This document shows, piece by piece, positions 47,306-55,780 of a DNA stretch of 62,621 nucleotides. The translations under genes and the position numbers were made by a program. The notes under the pieces are model-generated. The model worked only from the letters and a program-made list of their open reading frames with translations. It made no database searches and was not told the DNA's origin. The stretch lies in the NCBI GenBank assembly GCA_022484565.1, contig JAKVKZ010000008.1, positions 1-62,621 on the forward strand, written 5' to 3'. This DNA is from Muribaculaceae bacterium (GTDB taxonomy: Bacteria; Bacteroidota; Bacteroidia; Bacteroidales; Muribaculaceae). How positions within the stretch are numbered: position 1 is the first letter of the stretch; each line of letters begins with the position of its first letter.

Positions 47306-47911
47306 ATGTTAATCATAGGAATCGCTGGTGGCACTGGCTCGGGCAAAACCACTGTTGTGAACAAGATTATGGAACGTCTTCCTGAAGGGGAAGTCGGTGT
47401 GATATCGCAGGATTCATATTATAAGGATTCCAGTCATGTTCCTGTTGAGGATAGGCAGAAAATAAATTTTGATGAACCTGCCGCTTTTGAATGGGATTTA
47501 CTAATTTCCCATCTCAGGAGTTTAAAGGAAGGTCGAGCTATTGAGATGCCTACTTATTCCTATCTTACTTGTACTCGCCAGAAGGAAACGGTGCATCTCG
47601 ACCCCAGTGAAGTGGTGCTTGTTGAGGGCATTTTGGTTTTCTCCGATAAGCGTATGCGTAACATGATGGACATAAAGGTGTTTGTTGATGCCGATGCCGA
47701 CGATAGGCTTATTCGCGTTATCAATCGTGATTGCATTGAACGCGGACGTACTCCTCAAATGGTGATTGACCGTTATGAGCGTGTTCTGAAGCCTATGCAC
47801 ATTCAGCACATTGAGCCGGCCAAACGATATGCCGATTTAATTGTCCCTCAAGGTGGGCAGAATGAAGTGGCGATTAATCTTCTTACGGATTATATTAAAA
47901 GTCGCCTGTAA
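47306..47911 (+). CDS. udk: Uridine kinase
   Basis: A 201-aa uridine/cytidine kinase making UMP and CMP in pyrimidine salvage. The P-loop GIAGGTGSGKTTVV is at residues 4-17, followed by ISQDSYYKD, FDEPAAFEWD, the substrate-binding MPTYSY and the lid region RDCIERGRT. It is the usual size. lptB follows after 23 bases, so they are probably co-transcribed. Confidence 0.94.
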   Translation: MLIIGIAGGTGSGKTTVVNKIMERLPEGEVGVISQDSYYKDSSHVPVEDRQKINFDEPAAFEWDLLISHLRSLKEGRAIEMPTYSYLTCTRQKETVHLDPSEVVLVEGILVFSDKRMRNMMDIKVFVDADADDRLIRVINRDCIERGRTPQMVIDRYERVLKPMHIQHIEPAKRYADLIVPQGGQNEVAINLLTDYIKSRL

Positions 47912-47934
47912 ATCTTTAAAAGAAAAGGACGAAA

Positions 47935-48783
47935 ATGAATTTCACTTGGATTGACGCGATAAAAAGCAAATTAGATAAGAATCAGCATAAGCCAAAGGCT
48001 CCGGAGGAATATAACACCAATGGAGAGGAATACGACGAGAATCGCATGGTTCTCCGTACTGATAATCTCGTCAAGAAATATCATCAGCGCACCGTCGTTA
48101 ATCATGTGTCCATAAACGTGAAGCAAGGTGAAATTGTTGGACTGCTCGGACCTAATGGTGCTGGCAAGACCACAACTTTCTATATGACTACCGGGCTGAT
48201 AACTCCGAATGAGGGCCGAATATTTCTGAACAATTTCAACATTACAAAATATCCTGTGTATAAGCGTGCTAAATTGGGCATTGGCTATCTTGCACAGGAA
48301 CCTTCAGTTTTCAGGACTTTGACGGTTGAGAAGAATCTTCGCACTGTGCTTGAAATGACGGACACCACTATGGAATATCAGAAAGAAAGGCTTGAAGAAC
48401 TGATTGCTGAATTCCATCTTGAAAAGGTCAGGAAGAATCTTGGCAACAGGCTATCGGGCGGTGAACGCCGAAGGACTGAGATTGCCCGCTGTCTGGCGAT
48501 TAACCCGAAATTCATAATGCTTGATGAGCCGTTTGCAGGTGTTGACCCTATTGCGGTGGAAGATATTCAAAGCATTGTCTATCACTTGAAAGAAAAGAAT
48601 ATCGGGATTTTGATTACTGACCATAATGCTCCTGAGACGTTAAGTATCACTGACCGTGCTTATTTGCTATTCGAGGGGAAAATCCTTTTCCAGGGTACTC
48701 CACAGGAATTGGCTGAAAATCCTGAAGTGAGGGAGAAATATTTGGGCCGTAACTTTGTGCTTCGTCATAAGAAATTTGATTGA
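47935..48783 (+). CDS. lptB: Lipopolysaccharide export ABC ATPase LptB
   Basis: A 282-aa ATPase that powers extraction of LPS from the inner membrane with LptFG. Walker [12 protein letters not shown] is near residues 72-82, Q-loop [10 protein letters not shown], signature LSGGERRR, Walker [14 protein letters not shown], and the H-loop LITDHN. Compared with the roughly 240-residue enterobacterial protein, it has an N-terminal extension of about 38 charged residues. The LptFG partners are not in this window. Confidence 0.93.
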   Translation: MNFTWIDAIKSKLDKNQHKPKAPEEYNTNGEEYDENRMVLRTDNLVKKYHQRTVVNHVSINVKQGEIVGLLGPNGAGKTTTFYMTTGLITPNEGRIFLNNFNITKYPVYKRAKLGIGYLAQEPSVFRTLTVEKNLRTVLEMTDTTMEYQKERLEELIAEFHLEKVRKNLGNRLSGGERRRTEIARCLAINPKFIMLDEPFAGVDPIAVEDIQSIVYHLKEKNIGILITDHNAPETLSITDRAYLLFEGKILFQGTPQELAENPEVREKYLGRNFVLRHKKFD

Positions 48784-48920
48784 AGGCTTTGCCTGAGTAT
48801 TTCAAAGTTGAATTTGCAATGTGGTTTGGGCTTTGTGCATTCTGAAATTATTATTAGTCCATTTTTCCCATCTTTTGTGAAAGATTCCCTCTCTTGAATG
48901 CTTTAAGCCAAGTTTTTTAC

Positions 48921-48928
48921 TACTTTTG
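48921..48928 (+). promoter_or_regulatory. Promoter -7 element of mlaE-mlaF
   Basis: TACTTTTG matches the consensus and lies 22 bases before the ATG at 48951. Confidence 0.72.
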
Positions 48929-48950
48929 CATATAAATTTCTGAAAATAAT

Positions 48951-49700
48951 ATGATTTTAAAATCATCGTTACAATCGTTTGGACAATACTGCATTTTCAT
49001 GTGGAAAGTGTTCTCGCTTCCTGATAAATGGAAGGAGTTCTTCAAACGGTATATTAATGAAATATCCAAGTTGGGCATTGATTCCATTCCCTTGGTTATT
49101 ATCATTTCCCTCTTTATCGGTGCTGTGTGCTGTATCCAGATGAAACTGAATGTGCAGTCACCGCTTATTCCGCGTTATTCTATCGGTCTTGCCACCCGAG
49201 AAGTGATTCTTCTTGAATTCACTTCCTCTATTCTGTGCTTGATTCTGGCTGGTAAGGTTGGTTCAAACATAGCTTCTGAAATCGGTACGATGAGGGTTAC
49301 TGAGCAGATTGATGCCCTCGACATTATGGGTATTAATTCAGCCAATTTCCTAGTGTTGCCTAAAGTGGTGGCTATGGTTACTTTCATTCCGTTCCTTGTA
49401 ATCATCAGTATGTGCACCAGTCTTTATGGCGGTTATCTCGTAACTGTTTTCACTAATATCGTGTCGTCTTCCACCTATATTTATGGTATTCAGACCAAGT
49501 TCGTCGAATGGTACGTTTGGTATGGATTGATAAAGAGCCTGTTTTTCGCATTTGTGATAAGCAGTGTGGCATCGTATTTCGGCTATTACGTGAAAGGCGG
49601 TGCGTTGCAGGTGGGCAAGGCAAGTACAAATTCTGTCGTAATGAGCAGTATCCTGATATTGATGCTCGACGTTATATTGACAAAAGTAATGTTGCAATAA
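48951..49700 (+). CDS. mlaE: MlaE-family lipid transport permease
   Basis: A 249-aa permease with five or six hydrophobic helices. The MlaE signature segment EFTSSILCLILAGKVGSNIASEIGTMRVTEQIDALDIMG runs over about residues 86-124. It is the membrane part of the Mla ABC importer/exporter that moves phospholipids between membranes and maintains outer-membrane asymmetry. The ATPase gene mlaF follows with a one-base gap. An MCE-domain (mlaD) gene is not present in the window. Confidence 0.92.
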   Translation: MILKSSLQSFGQYCIFMWKVFSLPDKWKEFFKRYINEISKLGIDSIPLVIIISLFIGAVCCIQMKLNVQSPLIPRYSIGLATREVILLEFTSSILCLILAGKVGSNIASEIGTMRVTEQIDALDIMGINSANFLVLPKVVAMVTFIPFLVIISMCTSLYGGYLVTVFTNIVSSSTYIYGIQTKFVEWYVWYGLIKSLFFAFVISSVASYFGYYVKGGALQVGKASTNSVVMSSILILMLDVILTKVMLQ

Positions 49701-49701
49701 G

Positions 49702-50478
49702 ATGATTGAGGTAAAGAATTTAGTAAAGTCGTTCGACGGGAAGACCGTTCTTCATGGAATAAATGCTACATTCTATGATGGAAAGACCAATCTGATTATT
49801 GGACAAAGCGGTTCGGGAAAAACTGTTCTGATGAAAAGCATTGTTGGCCTTTTGCATCCTGAAGAAGGTGAAATCCTTTTTGACGGGCGTGACATAATGA
49901 AGATGAACGGGTCGAAGATGAAGCAGATACGTAAGGAACTTGGAATGTTGTTTCAGGGTTCTGCGCTTTTTGATTCCGAAACAGTGCTTGGCAATGTGAT
50001 GTTCCCGCTGAAAATGTTCTCCAGCATGACGTTTGCAGAAATGAAGGATAGGGCGGAGTTCTGTATTGAGCGTGTAAACTTGAAAGGCGCTGACGATAAA
50101 TATCCTGCTGAGCTTAGTGGCGGTATGCAGAAACGTGTGGCAATTGCCAGAGCCATAGCATTGAATCCAAAGTATCTTTTCTGTGATGAGCCTAATTCCG
50201 GTCTTGACCCGAAGACTTCAATCCTGATTGATGAACTTCTGAGCGATATTACTAAGGAATACGATATTACCACCATAATTAACACCCACGACATGAATTC
50301 CGTGCTTGGTATTGGCGAAAACATAGTTTTTGTGAACAAAGGCTATAATGAATGGGTTGGAAATAAGGATGAGATTTTTGATAGTGATAACGAAAATCTT
50401 AATAACTTCATTTTTGCAACCAATCTTTTCCAGCACGTTAAGGATTATATGAGAGAAAAGCATAAGCCGAATGCCTGA
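49702..50478 (+). CDS. mlaF: MlaF-family lipid transport ATPase
   Basis: A 258-aa ABC ATPase: Walker A GQSGSGKTVLMKS near residues 34-46, Q-loop MLFQGSALFDS, signature LSGGMQKRV, Walker B YLFCDEPNSGLDP and switch His in INTHDMNSV. The SGGMQKR form of the signature is typical of MlaF. It pairs with MlaE directly upstream. Confidence 0.92.
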   Translation: MIEVKNLVKSFDGKTVLHGINATFYDGKTNLIIGQSGSGKTVLMKSIVGLLHPEEGEILFDGRDIMKMNGSKMKQIRKELGMLFQGSALFDSETVLGNVMFPLKMFSSMTFAEMKDRAEFCIERVNLKGADDKYPAELSGGMQKRVAIARAIALNPKYLFCDEPNSGLDPKTSILIDELLSDITKEYDITTIINTHDMNSVLGIGENIVFVNKGYNEWVGNKDEIFDSDNENLNNFIFATNLFQHVKDYMREKHKPNA

Positions 50479-50527
50479 TGGCAAATTCGTCTTATGCCTT
50501 TTGGACTTATTCCGTTAATTTTTTTGC

Positions 50528-51571
50528 TTACTTGTCGGTAAACGCGTTCCAACCTTGTGCGCGTAATTCCATTTCCTGGCCGCTGCGCGTTATCATGAAG
50601 CATCCTAATTCAGGCTTTGTGATGCGCCCAATCATCTTTACATCCTTGAGCAATTCAATTTTTTCGTGGTCAGCGAGTGGCACGGTGAAAAGCAATTCAT
50701 AGTCTTCACCGCCATTGAGTGCGCAGGTCACGAGGTTCATGTTGAATTCTTCTGCCATGCTTGCAGTCTGATAGTCGATAGGAATACGTTCCTCATAAAT
50801 TCGGCAGCCCGTATTGCTTTCCTTGCTGATGTGCAGAAGTTCAGACGATAATCCGTCGCTTATATCCATCATTGAAGTTGGCATGATGCCATTTTCGGCA
50901 AGTTCTTCTATTATGTCGCGCCGAGCTTCTGGCTTCAATTGGCGCTCAAGAATATATTCCTTACCTTCAAATGCCGGATGAAATTCGTCGTCCTTGCTGT
51001 CGTTTGCAATGTTGCGCTCGCGTTCAAGCAGCTGCAGGCCCATGTAGGCAGCACCGAGATTTCCGCTTACGCAAATCAAATCAGTGTCCTTTGCGCCTGA
51101 GCGATACACGATTTTGCCTTTTTCTCCTTCACCAATGCAGGTAATGCTGATTATCAGCCCTGTCACTGAAGCAGAAGTGTCGCCGCCAACAAGGTCAACA
51201 CCGTAGATTTCACATGCCAGTTTGATGCCTGAATAGAGTTGCTCAATGTGTTCGATGGTGAATCTTTGAGATATGCCGAGTGATACGGTTATTTGTTTTG
51301 GCCGTCCGTTCATTGCATAAATGTCGGAAAAATTCACCACTGCGGCTTTATAGCCAAGATGCTTAAGAGGGCAATAGGTCAAATCAAAATGTATGCCTTC
51401 AAGTAATAAGTCAGTAGTGACAAGTACTTCCTTGTCACCATAATGCAGTTGCGCTGCATCATCGCCAACTGCTTTAACTGTAGAATCGTTTTTTATCTCA
51501 ACATCCTTGGTGAGTCGGTCGATAAGGCCGAACTCACCAAGCGATGAAATTTCTGTTTCTTTATCCTGCAT
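50528..51571 (-). CDS. thiL: Thiamine-monophosphate kinase
   Basis: A 347-aa ThiL that phosphorylates thiamine monophosphate to thiamine pyrophosphate. The N-terminus has GEFGLIDRLTKD and GDDAAQL, the metal-binding acidic start. VVNFSDIYAMNGRP, LVGGDTSAS and MDISDGLSSEL are the further conserved motifs. It is the last gene of the minus-strand operon sppA-lpxK-punA-thiL, 12 bases after punA. Confidence 0.93.
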   Translation of the reverse strand: MQDKETEISSLGEFGLIDRLTKDVEIKNDSTVKAVGDDAAQLHYGDKEVLVTTDLLLEGIHFDLTYCPLKHLGYKAAVVNFSDIYAMNGRPKQITVSLGISQRFTIEHIEQLYSGIKLACEIYGVDLVGGDTSASVTGLIISITCIGEGEKGKIVYRSGAKDTDLICVSGNLGAAYMGLQLLERERNIANDSKDDEFHPAFEGKEYILERQLKPEARRDIIEELAENGIMPTSMMDISDGLSSELLHISKESNTGCRIYEERIPIDYQTASMAEEFNMNLVTCALNGGEDYELLFTVPLADHEKIELLKDVKMIGRITKPELGCFMITRSGQEMELRAQGWNAFTDK

Positions 51572-51583
51572 TAATTGTTCGGA

Positions 51584-52414
51584 TTATTCCTTAAATTTAT
51601 TAATCAATTCTTTCATGATGAAAGTCATCTTTGGCTCAGCTGCTGCTGCTGCCTTTTGAACTTCCTCATGTGATACTTTCAACGTCATTTCGCATTCGTC
51701 GCCACCGACGTCAGTTATTACTGAAATGCCGAATACTTCCATACCGCCATGACGTGCAACAATCACTTCAGGAACTGTGCTCATGCCCACTGCATCGCCG
51801 CCGATTATGCGGAAATAACGGTATTCCGATGGAGTTTCGTATGTAGGGCCTTGTGTGCCTACATACACACCTTTGACAATGTGAATGTTATTCTCTTTTG
51901 CCACATTTTCGGCGTCTTCTATCAGGCGTTTTGAATAAGGTTCACTCATTTCAGGGAAGCGCGGGCCGAGTTCGTTATAATTCTTTCCGTGAAGTGGATG
52001 CTCCGGGAAAAGATTGATATGGTCAGTAATAATCATTAAGTCGCCAATAACGAATTTCGGATTCATGCCTCCGGCTGCGTTTGAAACGAAAAGTGTCTTG
52101 ATCCCGATAGCTTTCATCACGCGTACTGGGAATGTAACTTGTTGCATTGAATATCCTTCATAATAGTGGAAACGTCCCTGCATGGCAAGGATGCGCTTGT
52201 TTCCGAGCTTTCCGAAAATCAGGCGGCCTTTATGCCCTTCAACGGTAGATACAGGAAAGTTAGGGATTTCCGTATAAGGAATCGACGTGGTTATTTCGAT
52301 GTGGTCAACTAATTCGCCAAGACCTGTGCCAAGTATTATTGCAGTCTTGGGAAGTTCATTCTCCGATATTTTCGAGAGAATGTAATCAGCGGTTTGTTTG
52401 ATTTCTTCTAACAT
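51584..52414 (-). CDS. punA: Purine nucleoside phosphorylase (trimeric type)
   Basis: A 276-aa PNP-I family enzyme that phosphorolyses inosine and guanosine. Phosphate-binding GTGLGEL is near residues 29-35, VEGHKGRLIFG and MQGRFHYYEGY follow, then VSNAAGGMNP and the base-site segment GGDAVGMSTVPEVIVARH. It is full length. It sits 49 bases after lpxK in a housekeeping operon conserved in gene content across Bacteroidales. Confidence 0.93.
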   Translation of the reverse strand: MLEEIKQTADYILSKISENELPKTAIILGTGLGELVDHIEITTSIPYTEIPNFPVSTVEGHKGRLIFGKLGNKRILAMQGRFHYYEGYSMQQVTFPVRVMKAIGIKTLFVSNAAGGMNPKFVIGDLMIITDHINLFPEHPLHGKNYNELGPRFPEMSEPYSKRLIEDAENVAKENNIHIVKGVYVGTQGPTYETPSEYRYFRIIGGDAVGMSTVPEVIVARHGGMEVFGISVITDVGGDECEMTLKVSHEEVQKAAAAAEPKMTFIMKELINKFKE

Positions 52415-52463
52415 AATTGTTTGATTTTAATTGTTTGTAAGTTTTTTCTATAAGATGAAGCAT

Positions 52464-53555
52464 TTATTTTCGGTTAATTTCTTCTTTCAGGCTCTCCACA
52501 AAGTTGTTGCCCTCATTGTATTGGGAGAAGTCAACAGTGATGGGGATGAAGAATGAGAATGCTTTCAGCTGATGTGGAAAATATGGGTTGCTGATAAGTC
52601 TTACAGCATCCTTTTCAGTGGTGAAAATCATCTTTCTGTTTCCTTTCAATTCATCGAATCGCTCGCAAATCAGGTCGAAATCATTGCGGGTGAAATCGTG
52701 ATGATCGCCGAAATGAAGGATTTTCATATTCGACTTGAAATTGCGGAGATATTTCACGAAAGGCTTAGGATTGGCAATACCGGTTACGATAAGTATCCCG
52801 TCATCATCCGTGAGATATTCAAGATAAGGATGCAGATTGTTCTCATCGGGGAATAAAGCCGATGGTGCTGCGTATTTGACAGACGAGAAGAACAGCTTTT
52901 GAGCTGCAATCAGGTCAAGATTGTTTTTTACAGTGCGAAGATCGAATGGCTTCAAATCCTCAGGGCATTTTGTCACAACAACCATATCGGCGCGGTAGAT
53001 GCTGTCCATCGGTTCACGAAGTCGTCCCAGCGGAAGCATTTTATCTTGGTAGCAAGGGTGGTTGTAGTCCATAAGCACGATTGCTACTTTAGGCTTTACA
53101 TAGCGATGCTGGAAAGCATCGTCGAGCACAAAAAGATTGATTGACGGGTCAATCTTCATCATTTCTCTGATTCCTTTCCGGCGGTCCTCACACACTGCAA
53201 GCGTAATGCGGTCGCCAAATTTCGCATACATCTGGAATGGCTCATCGCCTATGTCGTGTGGCGACAATCGGCGCGTGGCAAGGATGAAACCTTTTGTGCG
53301 GCGTTTGTATCCACGGCTCAGCACTCCTATGTGCCATTGGGTGCTTAGGGCATTGATGATGAATTCAGTGAGTGGCGTTTTGCCGGTTCCGCCTACTGAC
53401 AGATTACCGACCACTACAATTGGCACTTTGAATTTGGTCTGCTTTATGAAGCCGACATTGAAGAGAAAATTGCGTACGCCAATCACACACTTATATATGT
53501 AGGATATAGGTGTCAATATAGCTTCTGCCAACATTTTCTGTTGCTTCGACCTCAT
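52464..53555 (-). CDS. lpxK: Tetraacyldisaccharide 4'-kinase
   Basis: A 363-aa LpxK that adds the 4'-phosphate to the lipid A precursor at the inner membrane. The P-loop VGNLSVGGTGKTPLTEF is near residues 51-67, preceded by an N-terminal hydrophobic anchor (about 12-35). LSRGYKRRTKG and VLDDAFQHRYV are conserved family motifs. It begins 23 bases after sppA. Confidence 0.93.
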   Translation of the reverse strand: MRSKQQKMLAEAILTPISYIYKCVIGVRNFLFNVGFIKQTKFKVPIVVVGNLSVGGTGKTPLTEFIINALSTQWHIGVLSRGYKRRTKGFILATRRLSPHDIGDEPFQMYAKFGDRITLAVCEDRRKGIREMMKIDPSINLFVLDDAFQHRYVKPKVAIVLMDYNHPCYQDKMLPLGRLREPMDSIYRADMVVVTKCPEDLKPFDLRTVKNNLDLIAAQKLFFSSVKYAAPSALFPDENNLHPYLEYLTDDDGILIVTGIANPKPFVKYLRNFKSNMKILHFGDHHDFTRNDFDLICERFDELKGNRKMIFTTEKDAVRLISNPYFPHQLKAFSFFIPITVDFSQYNEGNNFVESLKEEINRK

Positions 53556-53578
53556 TTTGTGCAGTGCCTCCTTCTAAG

Positions 53579-55345
53579 TTACTTTATTATTATTGGGTCC
53601 ATGTAGCATTGGATGCGGTCGCGCTTCAAAATGCGTTGAATCACATCGTGATATTGATAAAGTATGCCGGTCTGATTTTCCAGTGCTCTGTCGGTGTAAG
53701 ATGTCAATAGCTTTGAGAAATATGCTGCAAAGTCATCTTTTTCGTTTTCCTCGTAAGAGACTTGATAATCCGATAATTTGGCTTTCTTGGCAGTCCAAAC
53801 CACAGCATCTTCAAGGTTGCCGAATTGGTCAACAAGCCCAATCTTTTGAGCTGTCAGCCCGTCCCAAACGCGTCCTTGTGCTATTGCTTTAATGGAATCA
53901 ATGTTTATTTTGCGGCCTGCGGCGCATCTTGATGTGAATAATTCATATCCGCGGTTAACATAGTTCTGAAGTGCTTGACCCTGCACAGGCGAAATGTCGG
54001 TAGTTACCGAGCGCAGGAAATCGCTGTTGGCGTTGGTCTCAACTGTGTATTGTGAAATTCCTATTTTTTGCTCAACAAGATTCCTGAACGATGGAATCAT
54101 TCCGAAAATTCCTATTGAGCCAGTAATGGTGACTGGTTCTGCAAATATTCGGTCAGCACCGCAGGAAATGTAATATCCGCCTGATGCGGCCATATCGCCC
54201 ATGGAGACTGCCAGCGGTTTTCCTTTAGCCTTGAAATCCTGAAGGGCTTTCCAAATCTGTTCCGAGCCGAAAGCGCTGCCACCAGGGGAGTTGACGCGCA
54301 GAACCATGCCAGCCACGTCATCGTCAGATGCCAAATCGTTGATTTTCTCTATGAGGTCATCGGAGTTGATTCCGTCTTCTGAACTTCCGTCAATTTCTCC
54401 TACAGCGTAAACAACTGCAATCTTTTTGCCTGAACCTGATTCCTCTGAAGCGAGGTCTTCAGGTTCTGCGAAATTTATGTCGTCGCCTTTGTCCACATTG
54501 GTCAACTTGCGAAGTTTGTTTTCAAAATCCGTCTTGTAGCAGGTTGCATCGACAATTTTGTTTTTCAGCAGATATTCAGCTGGCTGCATAACGAGAATGC
54601 TGTCGGCAAGCATATTGATTTTTTCTGCTGTGATGTGCCGTGAAACGGCCATGCTGTCGGCGATGCAGTTCCAAACTGAACCCATCAGATGTTGAAGTTG
54701 CTCACGGTTTGCTTTACTCATCGTATCGGTGATGTAAGGCTCTACATAACTCTTATAAGCTCCGACGCGGAATACCTGCATCTGTACTCCAATCTTGTCG
54801 AGCACCTTCTTGTAGTACATTGTGGTGCCGACTAATCCGTGAATGTCAACTGACCCGATAGGGTTTATGAAAATGCTGTCGGCAACTGATGCCACGTAAT
54901 AATCACCTTGCAGTATTCCCTGGTCGCCATAGGCGTAGATGAATTTCTTCGATGCCTTGAAATCCTTGAGAGCTTTGCGAATTTCAGTAAGGGTGGTTAT
55001 GCCCGCCTGCGCTCCGCTACATTCAATGTAGATTCCTTTTACTTTATTATTGTATTTCGCGTTCTTTATTGCGCTGAGTGTGGTCTGCAGACTGCTGCCT
55101 TTCACTTCCTTATTCCAGAGTGTGGCGTAAAAGTCCGATTCAGAATCGCGCTCTTCAAATGTGCCGGCTAATTTAAGGTGAAGGATAGATTCATCCGATA
55201 CAGGTGACTTTTTTGAGAATGAACTGCTTTTGGCAAGCATTGCGAACATTGCAAAACTCATCAGGACTGAAAAAACTGTAGATAGCATCAACGCTATCCA
55301 AACGCCGACAAAAGAGCCGAGTACAGTGGTGAAGAACTGCTTCAT
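53579..55345 (-). CDS. sppA: Signal peptide peptidase SppA, 67K type
   Basis: A 588-aa membrane protease that degrades cleaved signal peptides. It has one N-terminal helix (about residues 8-35) and two tandem SppA/S49 domains (about 95-260 and 310-500). The second contains the nucleophile Ser in MGDMAASGGYYISCGAD; the general-base Lys would lie in the first domain. RVNSPGGSAFGSEQIW is also conserved. The longest frame begins upstream of the -7 element at 55380-55387; ATG 55345 is the likely start. It is the first gene of the sppA-lpxK-punA-thiL operon. Confidence 0.92.
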   Translation of the reverse strand: MKQFFTTVLGSFVGVWIALMLSTVFSVLMSFAMFAMLAKSSSFSKKSPVSDESILHLKLAGTFEERDSESDFYATLWNKEVKGSSLQTTLSAIKNAKYNNKVKGIYIECSGAQAGITTLTEIRKALKDFKASKKFIYAYGDQGILQGDYYVASVADSIFINPIGSVDIHGLVGTTMYYKKVLDKIGVQMQVFRVGAYKSYVEPYITDTMSKANREQLQHLMGSVWNCIADSMAVSRHITAEKINMLADSILVMQPAEYLLKNKIVDATCYKTDFENKLRKLTNVDKGDDINFAEPEDLASEESGSGKKIAVVYAVGEIDGSSEDGINSDDLIEKINDLASDDDVAGMVLRVNSPGGSAFGSEQIWKALQDFKAKGKPLAVSMGDMAASGGYYISCGADRIFAEPVTITGSIGIFGMIPSFRNLVEQKIGISQYTVETNANSDFLRSVTTDISPVQGQALQNYVNRGYELFTSRCAAGRKINIDSIKAIAQGRVWDGLTAQKIGLVDQFGNLEDAVVWTAKKAKLSDYQVSYEENEKDDFAAYFSKLLTSYTDRALENQTGILYQYHDVIQRILKRDRIQCYMDPIIIK

Positions 55346-55379
55346 ATTGATTAAATTTGTACTTAATGATTTATTACTA

Positions 55380-55387
55380 CAAAGATA
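55380..55387 (-). promoter_or_regulatory. Promoter -7 element of sppA-lpxK-punA-thiL
   Basis: The minus strand reads TATCTTTG, 34 bases before the ATG at 55345. It excludes translation from the longer frame beginning at 55408. Confidence 0.75.
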
Positions 55388-55738
55388 AATCATTATTTTA
55401 AGTTTCAAACAACAAAATGGCTGAAATTTGAATAATTAATCAAGTTTTTTGGCGACCGATAAGGTGATTCTTGCTTTTTACAGAATTATGCCCACACTTG
55501 CTCTTTGAGCGAAGTGCGGGCAAATCATTTGCATATATTCTGATGATATATCGTGAATAATGCTCTAATCATGCTTTTCTATTTTCTTCCCTCGGGCATC
55601 TGCATATATGATTGATTATTTACCCTAAATCTATCAATTGAATTTAAAAAAATCGCATAAAATTTTAAATCATGCCAAACAAGTTGAATTTGCGGAAATT
55701 TATCAGTTGAAAATTAGGGCTAATAGTTGAGTAAATAT
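55388..55738. other. 351-base divergent intergenic region
   Basis: Apart from the two divergent promoters, this stretch holds one clear inverted repeat (55490-55521, GCCC-a-CACTT...GAAGTG-c-GGGC with a TTT apex). No T run follows on either strand. The rest is AT-rich with no ORF I trust. A structured upstream RNA is possible only if an unmarked promoter exists; the purF promoter lies downstream of it. Confidence 0.5.
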
Positions 55739-55746
55739 TATCTTTG
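55739..55746 (+). promoter_or_regulatory. Promoter -7 element of the purF-like gene
   Basis: TATCTTTG matches the consensus and lies 34 bases before the ATG at 55781. Confidence 0.75.
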
Positions 55747-55780
55747 CACAACGAAATACAATCTATAACATCACGTTTCG

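Noticed and set aside
55490-55521. The sppA-purF hairpin as a terminator or purine riboswitch
   Set aside because: There is no T run on either strand and it lies upstream of the purF promoter, so it is not part of that mRNA. The conserved purine riboswitch core was not found.
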